In this document: piece by piece, positions 57,574-64,000 of the stretch
Layout: the number at the start of each line of letters is the position of its first letter
Numbering within the stretch: the stretch's first letter is position 1
NCBI GenBank assembly: GCA_035502095.1
Contig: DATJUX010000040.1
Span: forward strand, 186,001 to 250,000
Length of the DNA stretch: 64,000 nt
Source of the DNA: JAKANT01 sp035502095
GTDB taxonomy: Bacteria > Pseudomonadota > Gammaproteobacteria > Burkholderiales > Burkholderiaceae_F
Direction: 5' to 3'
Position numbers and translations under genes: made by a program
Notes under the pieces: generated by a model
The model's input: the letters and a program-made list of their open reading frames with translations, nothing else
The model's database searches: none
Told to the model about the DNA's origin: nothing

Positions 57574-58962
57574 TCAGAATGGGGCGCCACCGCCGTAACC
57601 CGGTGCCAGGTTGTCGAAACGCGTGAACTCGCCGCCGAAGCGCAGGTTGACGCGACCGATCGGGCCGTTGCGTTGCTTGCCGATGATCACTTCCGCGATG
57701 CCCTTGTCCGTCGTGTCCGGGTTGTAGACCTCTTCCCGGTAGATGAAGAGGATCACGTCGGCGTCCTGCTCGATGGCACCCGATTCGCGCAGATCCGACA
57801 TCACGGGGCGCTTGTCGGTGCGCTGCTCGACCGTGCGATTGAGCTGCGACAGGGCGACGACCGGTACCGACAACTCCTTCGCCAGGGCCTTCAGCGACCG
57901 CGAGATCTCGGAGATCTCGGTCGCGCGGTTCTCGCCGACGCTGGACGCCGACATCAGCTGCAGATAGTCGACGATGACCAGGCCCAGCTTGCCGCACGTG
58001 CGCGCCAGGCGGCGCGCGCGCGCCCGCAGGTCGACGGCGGTCAATGCGGGCGTCTCGTCGATGAACAGCTGCGCCTCGTGCATCTTCTTGATCGCCTCGG
58101 TGAGCTTGGGCCAGTCGCCATCGAGCAGCCTTCCGGTACGCAGGCGCTGCTGGTCGATGCGGCCGACCGAGCTCAACATGCGCAGCGCCAGCTGCGAGGC
58201 GCCCATCTCCATTGAGAACAGGGCGACCGGCAGGCCCTGGTCGAGGGCGACGTGCTCGCCGAAGTTCAAGGCGAGGGAGGTCTTGCCCATCGACGGGCGT
58301 CCGGCCACGATGATCAGGTCGCCCGGCTGCAACCCCGCCGTCTTGCTGTCGAGGTCGGCGAAACCGGTGGGGACGCCGGTCACGTCGGAAGGATTGGTGC
58401 GCTCGAACAGCTCCTGGATGCGCTCGACCACCTGTGTGAGCAGCCGATCCATCTCGACGAAGCCCTGCCGTCCGCGTGCGCCCTCTTCCGCGATCTTGAA
58501 GATCCTCGCTTCCGCCTCGTCGAGGATCGCGCGCGTCTCCCGCCCCTGTGGGTTCAGGGCGGCGGTCGTGATCTCGTCGCCGGCCGTGACCAGCCGCCGC
58601 AGCACCGATCGGTCGCGCACGATTTCGGCGTAGCGGCGGATGTTGGCGGCCGACGGGGTGTTCTGCGCCAGCGCGTTGAGGTAGGCAAGGCCGCCCGCCT
58701 CTTCGATCCTGCCGGTCGACTGCAACGACTCGAAAACCGTGACGACGTCGGCGGGGCGGTTCGCTTCCAGCAGACGTCCGATCGCCTGGTAGATGAGGCG
58801 ATGGTCGTTGCGATAGAAGTCGGCTGCGACGACGAGATCCGCGATCCGGTCCCACGCAACGTTATCGAGAAGCAACCCGCCGAGCACGGACTGCTCGGCC
58901 TCGATCGAGTGCGGCGGAGTACGGACGTCCGAGAGCTGCGGATCCGCGAGAGGCGAATTCAT
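57574..58962 (-). CDS. dnaB: Replicative DNA helicase
   Basis: Hexameric 5'-3' helicase of the replication fork. 462 aa. N-terminal domain (PPHSIEAEQSVLGGLLLDN), linker, and RecA-like domain with Walker A GRPSMGKTS, LFSMEM, Walker B LVIVDYLQLM and SDLRESGAIEQDAD. Follows rplI by 54 bases. Confidence 0.97.
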   Translation of the reverse strand: MNSPLADPQLSDVRTPPHSIEAEQSVLGGLLLDNVAWDRIADLVVAADFYRNDHRLIYQAIGRLLEANRPADVVTVFESLQSTGRIEEAGGLAYLNALAQNTPSAANIRRYAEIVRDRSVLRRLVTAGDEITTAALNPQGRETRAILDEAEARIFKIAEEGARGRQGFVEMDRLLTQVVERIQELFERTNPSDVTGVPTGFADLDSKTAGLQPGDLIIVAGRPSMGKTSLALNFGEHVALDQGLPVALFSMEMGASQLALRMLSSVGRIDQQRLRTGRLLDGDWPKLTEAIKKMHEAQLFIDETPALTAVDLRARARRLARTCGKLGLVIVDYLQLMSASSVGENRATEISEISRSLKALAKELSVPVVALSQLNRTVEQRTDKRPVMSDLRESGAIEQDADVILFIYREEVYNPDTTDKGIAEVIIGKQRNGPIGRVNLRFGGEFTRFDNLAPGYGGGAPF

Positions 58963-59016
58963 CCCGTCACCGGCTGGGACACGCGCACGTGGGTCGGCGC
59001 GAACCGAATGCGGAGA

Positions 59017-59469
59017 CTACGCGGTTTCGCCCAGGACCGAGACGGTGATATCCGCTACCACGTCCGAGTGGAGAGCGACCGAGAGCTTGTGATCCCCGAC
59101 CGCCTTGAGCGGACCGAGGGGCAACCGGATCTGCCCCTTGGTGACGTCGAAGCCCTGCTTGACCAGCGCTTCGGCGATGTCGAAATTCGTGACTGAGCCG
59201 AAGAGGCGACCGTCCACGCCTGCCTTGGCGGTGATCTGCACCGTGGTGCCGTTGAGCTTCTCGCCCACCGCACGAGCGGCGTCGAGCCGCTCGGTCTGCA
59301 CCCGTTCAAGATCGGCACGCCGGCCCTCGAACTCCTTGATCGCCGCTTCGGTGGCGCGGCGCGCCTTGCCTTGCGGAATCAGGTAGTTGCGCGCGAAACC
59401 GTCCTTGACCTTGACGACTTCGCCCAGTTGGCCGAGGTTGACGACCTTTTCGAGCAGGATGACTTGCAC
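59017..59469 (-). CDS. rplI: 50S ribosomal protein L9
   Basis: 150-aa L9 with the N-terminal MQVILLEKVVNLGQLGEVV and KDGFARNYLIPQGKA motifs, a long connecting helix and a C-terminal domain (DGRLFGSVTNFDIAE). Sixteen bases after rpsR. Confidence 0.98.
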   Translation of the reverse strand: MQVILLEKVVNLGQLGEVVKVKDGFARNYLIPQGKARRATEAAIKEFEGRRADLERVQTERLDAARAVGEKLNGTTVQITAKAGVDGRLFGSVTNFDIAEALVKQGFDVTKGQIRLPLGPLKAVGDHKLSVALHSDVVADITVSVLGETA

Positions 59470-59485
59470 GATCGACTCCGCGGGC

Positions 59486-59773
59486 TCAGTGACTGTCGGT
59501 GTACGGCAGGAGCGCCAGGAACCGCGCGCGCTTGATCGCCGCGTCGAGTTGGCGCTGGTAGTGGGCCTTGGTGCCCGTCAGCCGCGCCGGCATGATCTTG
59601 CCATTGTCGGTGATGAAATCGCGCAGCGTCTCGAGATCCTTGTAGTCGATCTGCTCGACGCGCTCTACCGTGAAGCGGCAAAACTTCTTGCGCTTGAACA
59701 GCGCATTCTGCTTGTCGCCGCGCCGGCCGCCCTTGCCCTTGGTGCCCTTGGGTTTGCCCTTGCCGAATGCCAT
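59486..59773 (-). CDS. rpsR: 30S ribosomal protein S18
   Basis: 95 aa with the S18 core KFCRFTVERVEQIDYKDL and RLTGTKAHYQRQLDAAIKRARFLALLPY. It has an extra ~20-residue Gly/Lys-rich N-terminus (GKGKPKGTKGKGGRRGDK) relative to the 75-aa E. coli protein. One base after priB. Confidence 0.97.
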   Translation of the reverse strand: MAFGKGKPKGTKGKGGRRGDKQNALFKRKKFCRFTVERVEQIDYKDLETLRDFITDNGKIMPARLTGTKAHYQRQLDAAIKRARFLALLPYTDSH

Positions 59774-59774
59774 C

Positions 59775-60098
59775 TCAAGCTCCTGAATAGGTCGCGTATT
59801 CGGTGACGTGCAGCCGGATCCGCTTGGAACGCCGGCTGGTGGGGGCGAGGAAACCGCTCAGCACGAGGCCGCTTCCGAGCGCGACCTCCGCCAGCTGCGC
59901 CGCCACGTCTCCTACCGCGATCACGTCAAATTCGAAATCCAGTTGTCGCTCGAACCCGGCCTCGACCGCGCTGCCTCCGAACCGGAACCCCAGTTCCTGC
60001 ACGCGCAGTCCAGCCGGCGTGTATCTCGTCCTGCCTTGCCGTATCAGCCGCGCAGCCACCACCCAGCGGTTGGCTGCGTCCCTGGCCGCACCCGTCAA
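59775..60098 (-). CDS. priB: Primosomal replication protein N (PriB)
   Basis: OB-fold single-strand DNA-binding protein of replication restart. About 107 aa. Family motifs: RYTPAGLRVQEL, FDVIAVGDVA, GLVLSGFLAP and IRLHVTEYA. No ATG is available: the likely start is TTG 60098, overlapping the rpsF TGA (TTGA); a GTG near 60056 is the alternative. Position between rpsF and rpsR is the standard one. Confidence 0.85.
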   Translation of the reverse strand: MTGAARDAANRWVVAARLIRQGRTRYTPAGLRVQELGFRFGGSAVEAGFERQLDFEFDVIAVGDVAAQLAEVALGSGLVLSGFLAPTSRRSKRIRLHVTEYATYSGA

Positions 60099-60463
60099 CT
60101 CGAGGCAGCCTGTTCCGACGCGGCTTTCTTGGCCTCTTCCTTCTCGACGACCTTCATCATCGGCGAAGGGGCCGTCTCGGCCTTCTTGGTCCCGACCGTG
60201 AGGTGCCGGAGGACGGCGTCGTTGTAACGGAAACCATGTTCGAGCTCGTCCAGCGTCCCCTTGCCGCACTCGATGTTCAGCAGGACGTAGTGCGCCTTGA
60301 CCAGCTTGTCGATCGGGTACGCCAGCTGGCGCCGGCCCCAATCCTCGACCCGGTGCACCTTGCCGCCCTGGCCGGTGACGAGGTTCTTGTAGCGGTCGAT
60401 CATCGCCGGCACCTGCTCGCTCTGATCAGGATGGACGATGAAGCAGATTTCATAGTGACGCAT
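60095..60463 (-). CDS. rpsF: 30S ribosomal protein S6
   Basis: 122 aa from ATG 60463. MRHYEICFIVHPDQSEQV, WGRRQLAYPI and HYVLLNIE are S6 signatures; the tail is acidic/Ala-rich. AAGGAG Shine-Dalgarno upstream. First gene of the rpsF-priB-rpsR-rplI-dnaB operon. Confidence 0.97.
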   Translation of the reverse strand: MRHYEICFIVHPDQSEQVPAMIDRYKNLVTGQGGKVHRVEDWGRRQLAYPIDKLVKAHYVLLNIECGKGTLDELEHGFRYNDAVLRHLTVGTKKAETAPSPMMKVVEKEEAKKAASEQAASS

Positions 60464-60504
60464 CGGGGCTCCTTGTGGATTAAGCCGCCCGGTGCGTCGT
60501 CGGC

Positions 60505-60537
60505 CCTGGTAAGGCGCTTGCGCCTCCATGCCCCAGG
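60505..60537 (-). promoter_or_regulatory. Structured leader of rpsF, possible S6:S18 element
   Basis: Inner hairpin GGCGC-TT-GCGCC (60513-60524) nested within CCTGG/CCAGG arms (60505-60509, 60533-60537). S6:S18 leaders that bind their own ribosomal proteins occur before rpsF in many bacteria. The structure is seen; identity with that element is a guess. Confidence 0.35.
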
Positions 60538-60573
60538 AAGGTCCGGTGCGGCAAGGATTTCAAAAAGCCTGCG

Positions 60574-60603
60574 ATTCTATCCCGAGCGAGCAGCGCCGCT
60601 CAA
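60574..60603 (-). promoter_or_regulatory. Candidate promoter of the rpsF operon
   Basis: Minus strand TTGAGC (60603-60598), 18-base spacer, TAGAAT (60579-60574). The -35 overlaps the stop codon of the upstream sirtuin gene. The leader would be about 105 bases. Confidence 0.5.
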
Positions 60604-61346
60604 GTCGCCTCGGTCGCAAAGAGCCTGGGCAGCGCCCTGGCCGCGGTCCCGCCGAGCAGGATGTCGGCGCAGCCGTCGAGATCGGAGGGATTCGGATTCA
60701 CCACGATCACCTTCGCTCCGGCCCGTTTGGCAAGGTACGGAAGTCCCGCTGCCGGGTAGACCATGCCTGAGGTGCCGACGACCAGCATGACCTCGCAACG
60801 GGCGACGAGCCATTCCGCCCGCTCCAGCGTCGCCGGATCCAGCATCTCGCCGAACCAGACCACATCGGGCCGCAACCGGTCCCCGCAGCCGGGACAGACG
60901 GGTGGCTCGCCCGCCGGGAGGTCGGCGACGCTGTCGATGCGCACACCACACCCGCCGAAACACGTCGTGCGCATGAGGTTGCCGTGCAGCTCCAGCACGT
61001 CAGCGCTTCCGGCCCGGGTGTGCAGGCCGTCGACGTTCTGCGTCACGATTGAGAATGGACTGAAACGCCGCTCCTGCCCGACCAGCGCAAGATGGCCGGC
61101 ATTCGGCTCGACCTGAGCGACCCGTTCGCGACGGCTCGCGTACCACCGCCACACGAAGGCCGGGTCGGCCTCGAACCCCTCGCGCGAGGCAAGCTGCATT
61201 GGATCGAACTTCGACCAGAAACCCGTCTGCGCGTCGCGAAACGTCGGCACGCCGGACTCGGCCGACATGCCCGCGCCCGTGAGCACCACGCAGGAGCGGG
61301 CACGCCCGAGCAACGCGCGGGCCGCCGCCAGAGCCTCCCGGTTCAT
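60600..61346 (-). CDS. NAD-dependent protein deacylase (sirtuin)
   Basis: 248-aa class III sirtuin of the CobB type. NAD-binding GAGMSAESGVPTFRD, QNVDGLHTRAG, catalytic H121 in LELHGN, and zinc cysteines C129, C133, C151, C154. Y69 and R72 (WYASR) match the Tyr-Arg pair of SIRT5/CobB enzymes that remove succinyl and malonyl groups. ATGA overlap with rlmB. Confidence 0.92.
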   Translation of the reverse strand: MNREALAAARALLGRARSCVVLTGAGMSAESGVPTFRDAQTGFWSKFDPMQLASREGFEADPAFVWRWYASRRERVAQVEPNAGHLALVGQERRFSPFSIVTQNVDGLHTRAGSADVLELHGNLMRTTCFGGCGVRIDSVADLPAGEPPVCPGCGDRLRPDVVWFGEMLDPATLERAEWLVARCEVMLVVGTSGMVYPAAGLPYLAKRAGAKVIVVNPNPSDLDGCADILLGGTAARALPRLFATEAT

Positions 61347-62104
61347 TCCTTCGACCCGGACGCGTTAACGAGCCCACGCTGGCGCACTGTTTCGAACAGG
61401 CAGATGCCGGTCGCCACCGACACGTTCAGGTTCTCCATGCCACCGTGCATCGGGATGTGCGCCAGCCAGTCGCAGCGCTCGCGGGTGAGGCGGCGCATGC
61501 CGCCGCCTTCCGCGCCGAGAACCCATGCGAGCGGACCGCGCAGGTCGAGCGCGAAGATCGTGCGGTCCGCGTCGGCGGCAGCGCCGGCGATCCACACGCC
61601 GGCCTCCTTGATCTGATCCATCGCGCGCGCGAGGTTGGTCACGGCAATGAGCGGGAGCATTTCCGCAGCGCCCGCCGCAGTTTTGCTTGCCACATCGGTG
61701 AGCGACGCCGACCGGTCGCGCGGAACGACGACCGCACTCGCTCCGGCCGCGGCAGCCGTGCGAATGCACGCGCCGAGGTTGCGCGGATCGGTCACGCCGT
61801 CGAGCAGCAGCAACAGCGTCGTTGCATCCACGTTCGCGAGCACGTCTTCGAGGTGCACGGGCTGGTCGGATTCGGCGCACAGGGCGACCACGCCCTGATG
61901 AGCGTTTTGCCCGGCCAGGGCATCGAGGCGCCGATCGTCGGCGCGCATGATCTTGACGCCGGCGCCCTCCGCCCGCGCCACCAGATCGCGCATGCGGGCG
62001 TCGTGGCGATGCTCGGACACGTACAGCACCTGGATCGAGGCGACCGCGTGTTTCAGACGCGCGTTGACCGCATGAAACCCGAACACCGTGTTCGCCCGGC
62101 TCAT
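61343..62104 (-). CDS. rlmB: 23S rRNA (Gm2251) 2'-O-methyltransferase RlmB
   Basis: 253-aa SPOUT-class methyltransferase. N-terminal substrate-binding domain (VFGFHAVNARLK, YVSEHRHDAR), then the knotted catalytic domain with DGVTDPRNLGACIRTA, VLGAEGGGMRRL and IPMHGGMENLNVSVATGI. Its first base is the last base of the rnr stop; coupled to the sirtuin gene. Confidence 0.95.
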   Translation of the reverse strand: MSRANTVFGFHAVNARLKHAVASIQVLYVSEHRHDARMRDLVARAEGAGVKIMRADDRRLDALAGQNAHQGVVALCAESDQPVHLEDVLANVDATTLLLLLDGVTDPRNLGACIRTAAAAGASAVVVPRDRSASLTDVASKTAAGAAEMLPLIAVTNLARAMDQIKEAGVWIAGAAADADRTIFALDLRGPLAWVLGAEGGGMRRLTRERCDWLAHIPMHGGMENLNVSVATGICLFETVRQRGLVNASGSKE

Positions 62105-64000
62105 CAGCGACCGCGCCCCCGCGTCTTGCCGGGCCGGACACCGCCGAGCCCGCGCTTGCCGGTGCGCGCCTTGTCGCGCTTGTCGAAATCGCGCGCCTTG
62201 CGTGCGGCGATCGCGGCGCGGCGCGCGTTGCGCTCCTCGACGCTTTCGCCCTTGCGTTGCGGCCTGCGACCGGCGTCGGGTGCCGCCGGTGCGCCGAAAA
62301 GGGCCTTGCGATCGGCCGGCCGCACCATGCGGAATTCGATGCGGCGCCCTTCGAGATCGACCCGGGAGACCTGCACCGTCAGCCGATCGGCCAGCCGGTA
62401 GCGCTGTCCAGTGCGCTCACCGCGCAGCTCGTGCAGGGCCTCGTTGAAGTTGAAATACTCCGAGCCGAGTTCGGATACGTGCACCAGGCCCTCGACGAAA
62501 AGGTCGTCGAGGACGACGAAGATGCCGAACGGCACGACCGCGCTGATCGTTCCGCTGTACGTTTCGCCGACGCGCTCGCGCATGTAGTAGCTCTTCAGCC
62601 ACGCCTCGACGTCGCGCGTCGCGTCGTCCGCCCGCCGTTCGTTGGCCGAGCAGATCAGCCCGAGCTTCTCCCACACGCCGAGTGCGGTCCCCTCCTCGGC
62701 TTTCATGCGCTCGCTGCGCGCGGGACCGCGCATGGGCGTGACCGGCAGATCGACCTGGAACACCTTGGGCACATACCCGCGCCGGCCGATGACGGCCTTG
62801 ATCGCCCGGTGCACCAGCAAGTCCGGGTAACGGCGGATCGGCGACGTAAAGTGCGCATAGGCCTCGTACGCGAGGCCGAAATGGCCGGCGTTGTGGGGAC
62901 TGTAGACCGCCTGCTGCATCGAGCGGAGCAGCACCGTCTGCAGCAGCTGGCGATCGGGCCGAGCGCGGATGCGCGCGATCAGCGCCGCATAATCGCCCGG
63001 CCGCGGTGCGTCGCCACCGTCGAGATGCAGCCCGAGCGTCTTAAGGAGCGCGCGCACATTGGCCAGGCGCTCTGGCGTTGGTCCCTCGTGGATCCGGAAC
63101 AGGGCCGGCTGCTTGTTGCGCTCGAGGAAGTCCGCCGCCGACACATTGGCGGCCAGCATGCATTCCTCGATGATCCGGTGCGCATCGTTGCGGTCGCGGG
63201 CGACGATCTTCTCGATGCGTCCGTTGGCGTCGCAGACGATGTACGTCTCGGTGGTCTCCAGATCGAGCGCACCGCGTCCGTCGCGCGCGCGCGCCAGCAC
63301 CGCGAACACCGCGTAGAGGTTCTCGAGTTGCGTGCGCAGCGCGGCCACCTTGTGGGCGCTGCGACTTTCCGGCTGGGAAAGCGCCTCCCACACCTCGTCG
63401 TAGGTGAGCCGCGCCGCCGAATGCATGACGGCCGGGTAGAACTGATATGCGGCGATACGGCCCTTGCCGTCGATGACCATGTCGGCGACCATGACCAGGC
63501 GGTCGACTTCGGGGTTGAGCGAGCAGAGTCCGTTCGAGAGCTTCTCCGGCAGCATCGGGATTACGCGGCGCGGAAAATAGACCGAGGTCGAGCGCCGCTG
63601 CGCTTCCGCATCGAGGGCATCGCCGGAGCGGACGTAGTGGTCGACGTCGGCGATGGCGACGATCAGGCGCCACTTGCGCCGCCCGGGTCCGACCGGTTCG
63701 CAATACACCGCGTCGTCGAAATCGCGCGCGTCCTCGCCGTCGATCGTCACCAGCGGCACGTCGCGCAGGTCGACCCGACCCTTGCGATCCTTCGCCGCGA
63801 CGGCGTCCGGCAGTTTCGCGGCGTCGGCGAGCGCCTCGGCCGGAAACTCGTGCGGCACCGAGAACTTGCGCACCGCGATCTCGATTTCCATGCCAGGATC
63901 GTCGATCGCGCCGAGGACCTCGATCACCCGCCCGACCGGTTGCACGTGCCGTTGCGGCTGCTGCACGATCTCCACCACGACGACCTGGCCGTGCTCCGCC
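62104..64000 (-). CDS. rnr: Ribonuclease R, C-terminal part (runs off window)
   Basis: 3'-5' exoribonuclease. About 632 residues are in the window; the N-terminal cold-shock domains are partly outside. RNB catalytic core with TIDGEDARDFDDAVY, YFPRRVIPMLPEKLSNGLCSL and HFTSPIRRYPDLLVHR, then an S1 domain (YSGTISAVVPFGIFVVL) and a Lys/Arg-rich tail of ~70 residues, which favours RNase R over RNase II. Confidence 0.95.
   Translation of the reverse strand, partial: AEHGQVVVVEIVQQPQRHVQPVGRVIEVLGAIDDPGMEIEIAVRKFSVPHEFPAEALADAAKLPDAVAAKDRKGRVDLRDVPLVTIDGEDARDFDDAVYCEPVGPGRRKWRLIVAIADVDHYVRSGDALDAEAQRRSTSVYFPRRVIPMLPEKLSNGLCSLNPEVDRLVMVADMVIDGKGRIAAYQFYPAVMHSAARLTYDEVWEALSQPESRSAHKVAALRTQLENLYAVFAVLARARDGRGALDLETTETYIVCDANGRIEKIVARDRNDAHRIIEECMLAANVSAADFLERNKQPALFRIHEGPTPERLANVRALLKTLGLHLDGGDAPRPGDYAALIARIRARPDRQLLQTVLLRSMQQAVYSPHNAGHFGLAYEAYAHFTSPIRRYPDLLVHRAIKAVIGRRGYVPKVFQVDLPVTPMRGPARSERMKAEEGTALGVWEKLGLICSANERRADDATRDVEAWLKSYYMRERVGETYSGTISAVVPFGIFVVLDDLFVEGLVHVSELGSEYFNFNEALHELRGERTGQRYRLADRLTVQVSRVDLEGRRIEFRMVRPADRKALFGAPAAPDAGRRPQRKGESVEERNARRAAIAARKARDFDKRDKARTGKRGLGGVRPGKTRGRGR

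Overview
The window is about 66% GC, densely coded and entirely chromosomal in character. Gene content and order point to a betaproteobacterium (Burkholderiales or a neighbouring order). Pointers are the run yceD-rpmF-plsX-fabHDG-acpP-fabF-rpoE-rseAB-mucD-lepA-lepB-rnc-era, PriB inside the rpsF-rpsR-rplI-dnaB operon, a DUF2863 protein beside clpB, and a DUF4845 protein between lepB and rnc. I see no rRNA or tRNA gene, insertion sequence, phage gene or CRISPR array.

Layout. 1-14956 (minus strand) is one long run of housekeeping genes: YceD, L32, fatty-acid synthesis (plsX, fabH, fabD, fabG, acpP, fabF), a small YgfX-like membrane protein, the sigma-E envelope-stress module (rpoE, rseA, rseB, mucD) with its own sigma-E-type promoter, an intrinsic terminator, then lepA-lepB-DUF4845-rnc-era (era runs off the left edge). 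15017-18370 holds maf and an RsmI-like methyltransferase (plus) facing a coupled rluC-gph-Rieske operon (minus). 18371-26070 (plus) has a long RNase E leader, rne, moaA, a divergent moeA paralogue, and an acyl-CoA carboxyltransferase with a separate biotin carrier. 26086-32001 (minus) is the glyoxylate shunt (aceA; HAD-aceB) with rraA and an MFS transporter. 32101-41794 has DUF2863 (plus), clpB (minus, heat-shock-type promoter) and tamA-tamB (plus). 41707-46158 is an RND efflux operon with a TetR-type operator but no regulator beside it. A frameshifted gene remnant follows. 46738-53583 (minus) is alaC, hom-thrC and a molybdenum-cofactor operon (mobB-moeA-moaD-moaE) ending in the fluoride channel crcB. 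53728-56225 (plus) has an Mth938-fold protein, Bcp and a PIN-PhoH protein. 56400-64000 (minus) has DUF456, DUF47, dnaB-rplI-rpsR-priB-rpsF, a sirtuin, rlmB and rnr (cut at the right edge).

How it works together. Most genes sit in tightly coupled operons with ATGA, GTGA or TGATG junctions. Envelope biogenesis and its surveillance are well represented (sigma-E module, signal peptidase, TamA/B, ClpB). Both RNase E and its inhibitor RraA are present. Two molybdopterin clusters carry two unlike MoeA proteins.

No clearly new multi-gene system stands out. The most interesting points are the carboxyltransferase/carrier pair without a biotin carboxylase beside a variant MoeA, the 88-bp tail-to-tail overlap of tamB with the RND pump, the orphan TetR-type operator next to a decayed gene, and the rne promoter buried in the start of rluC.
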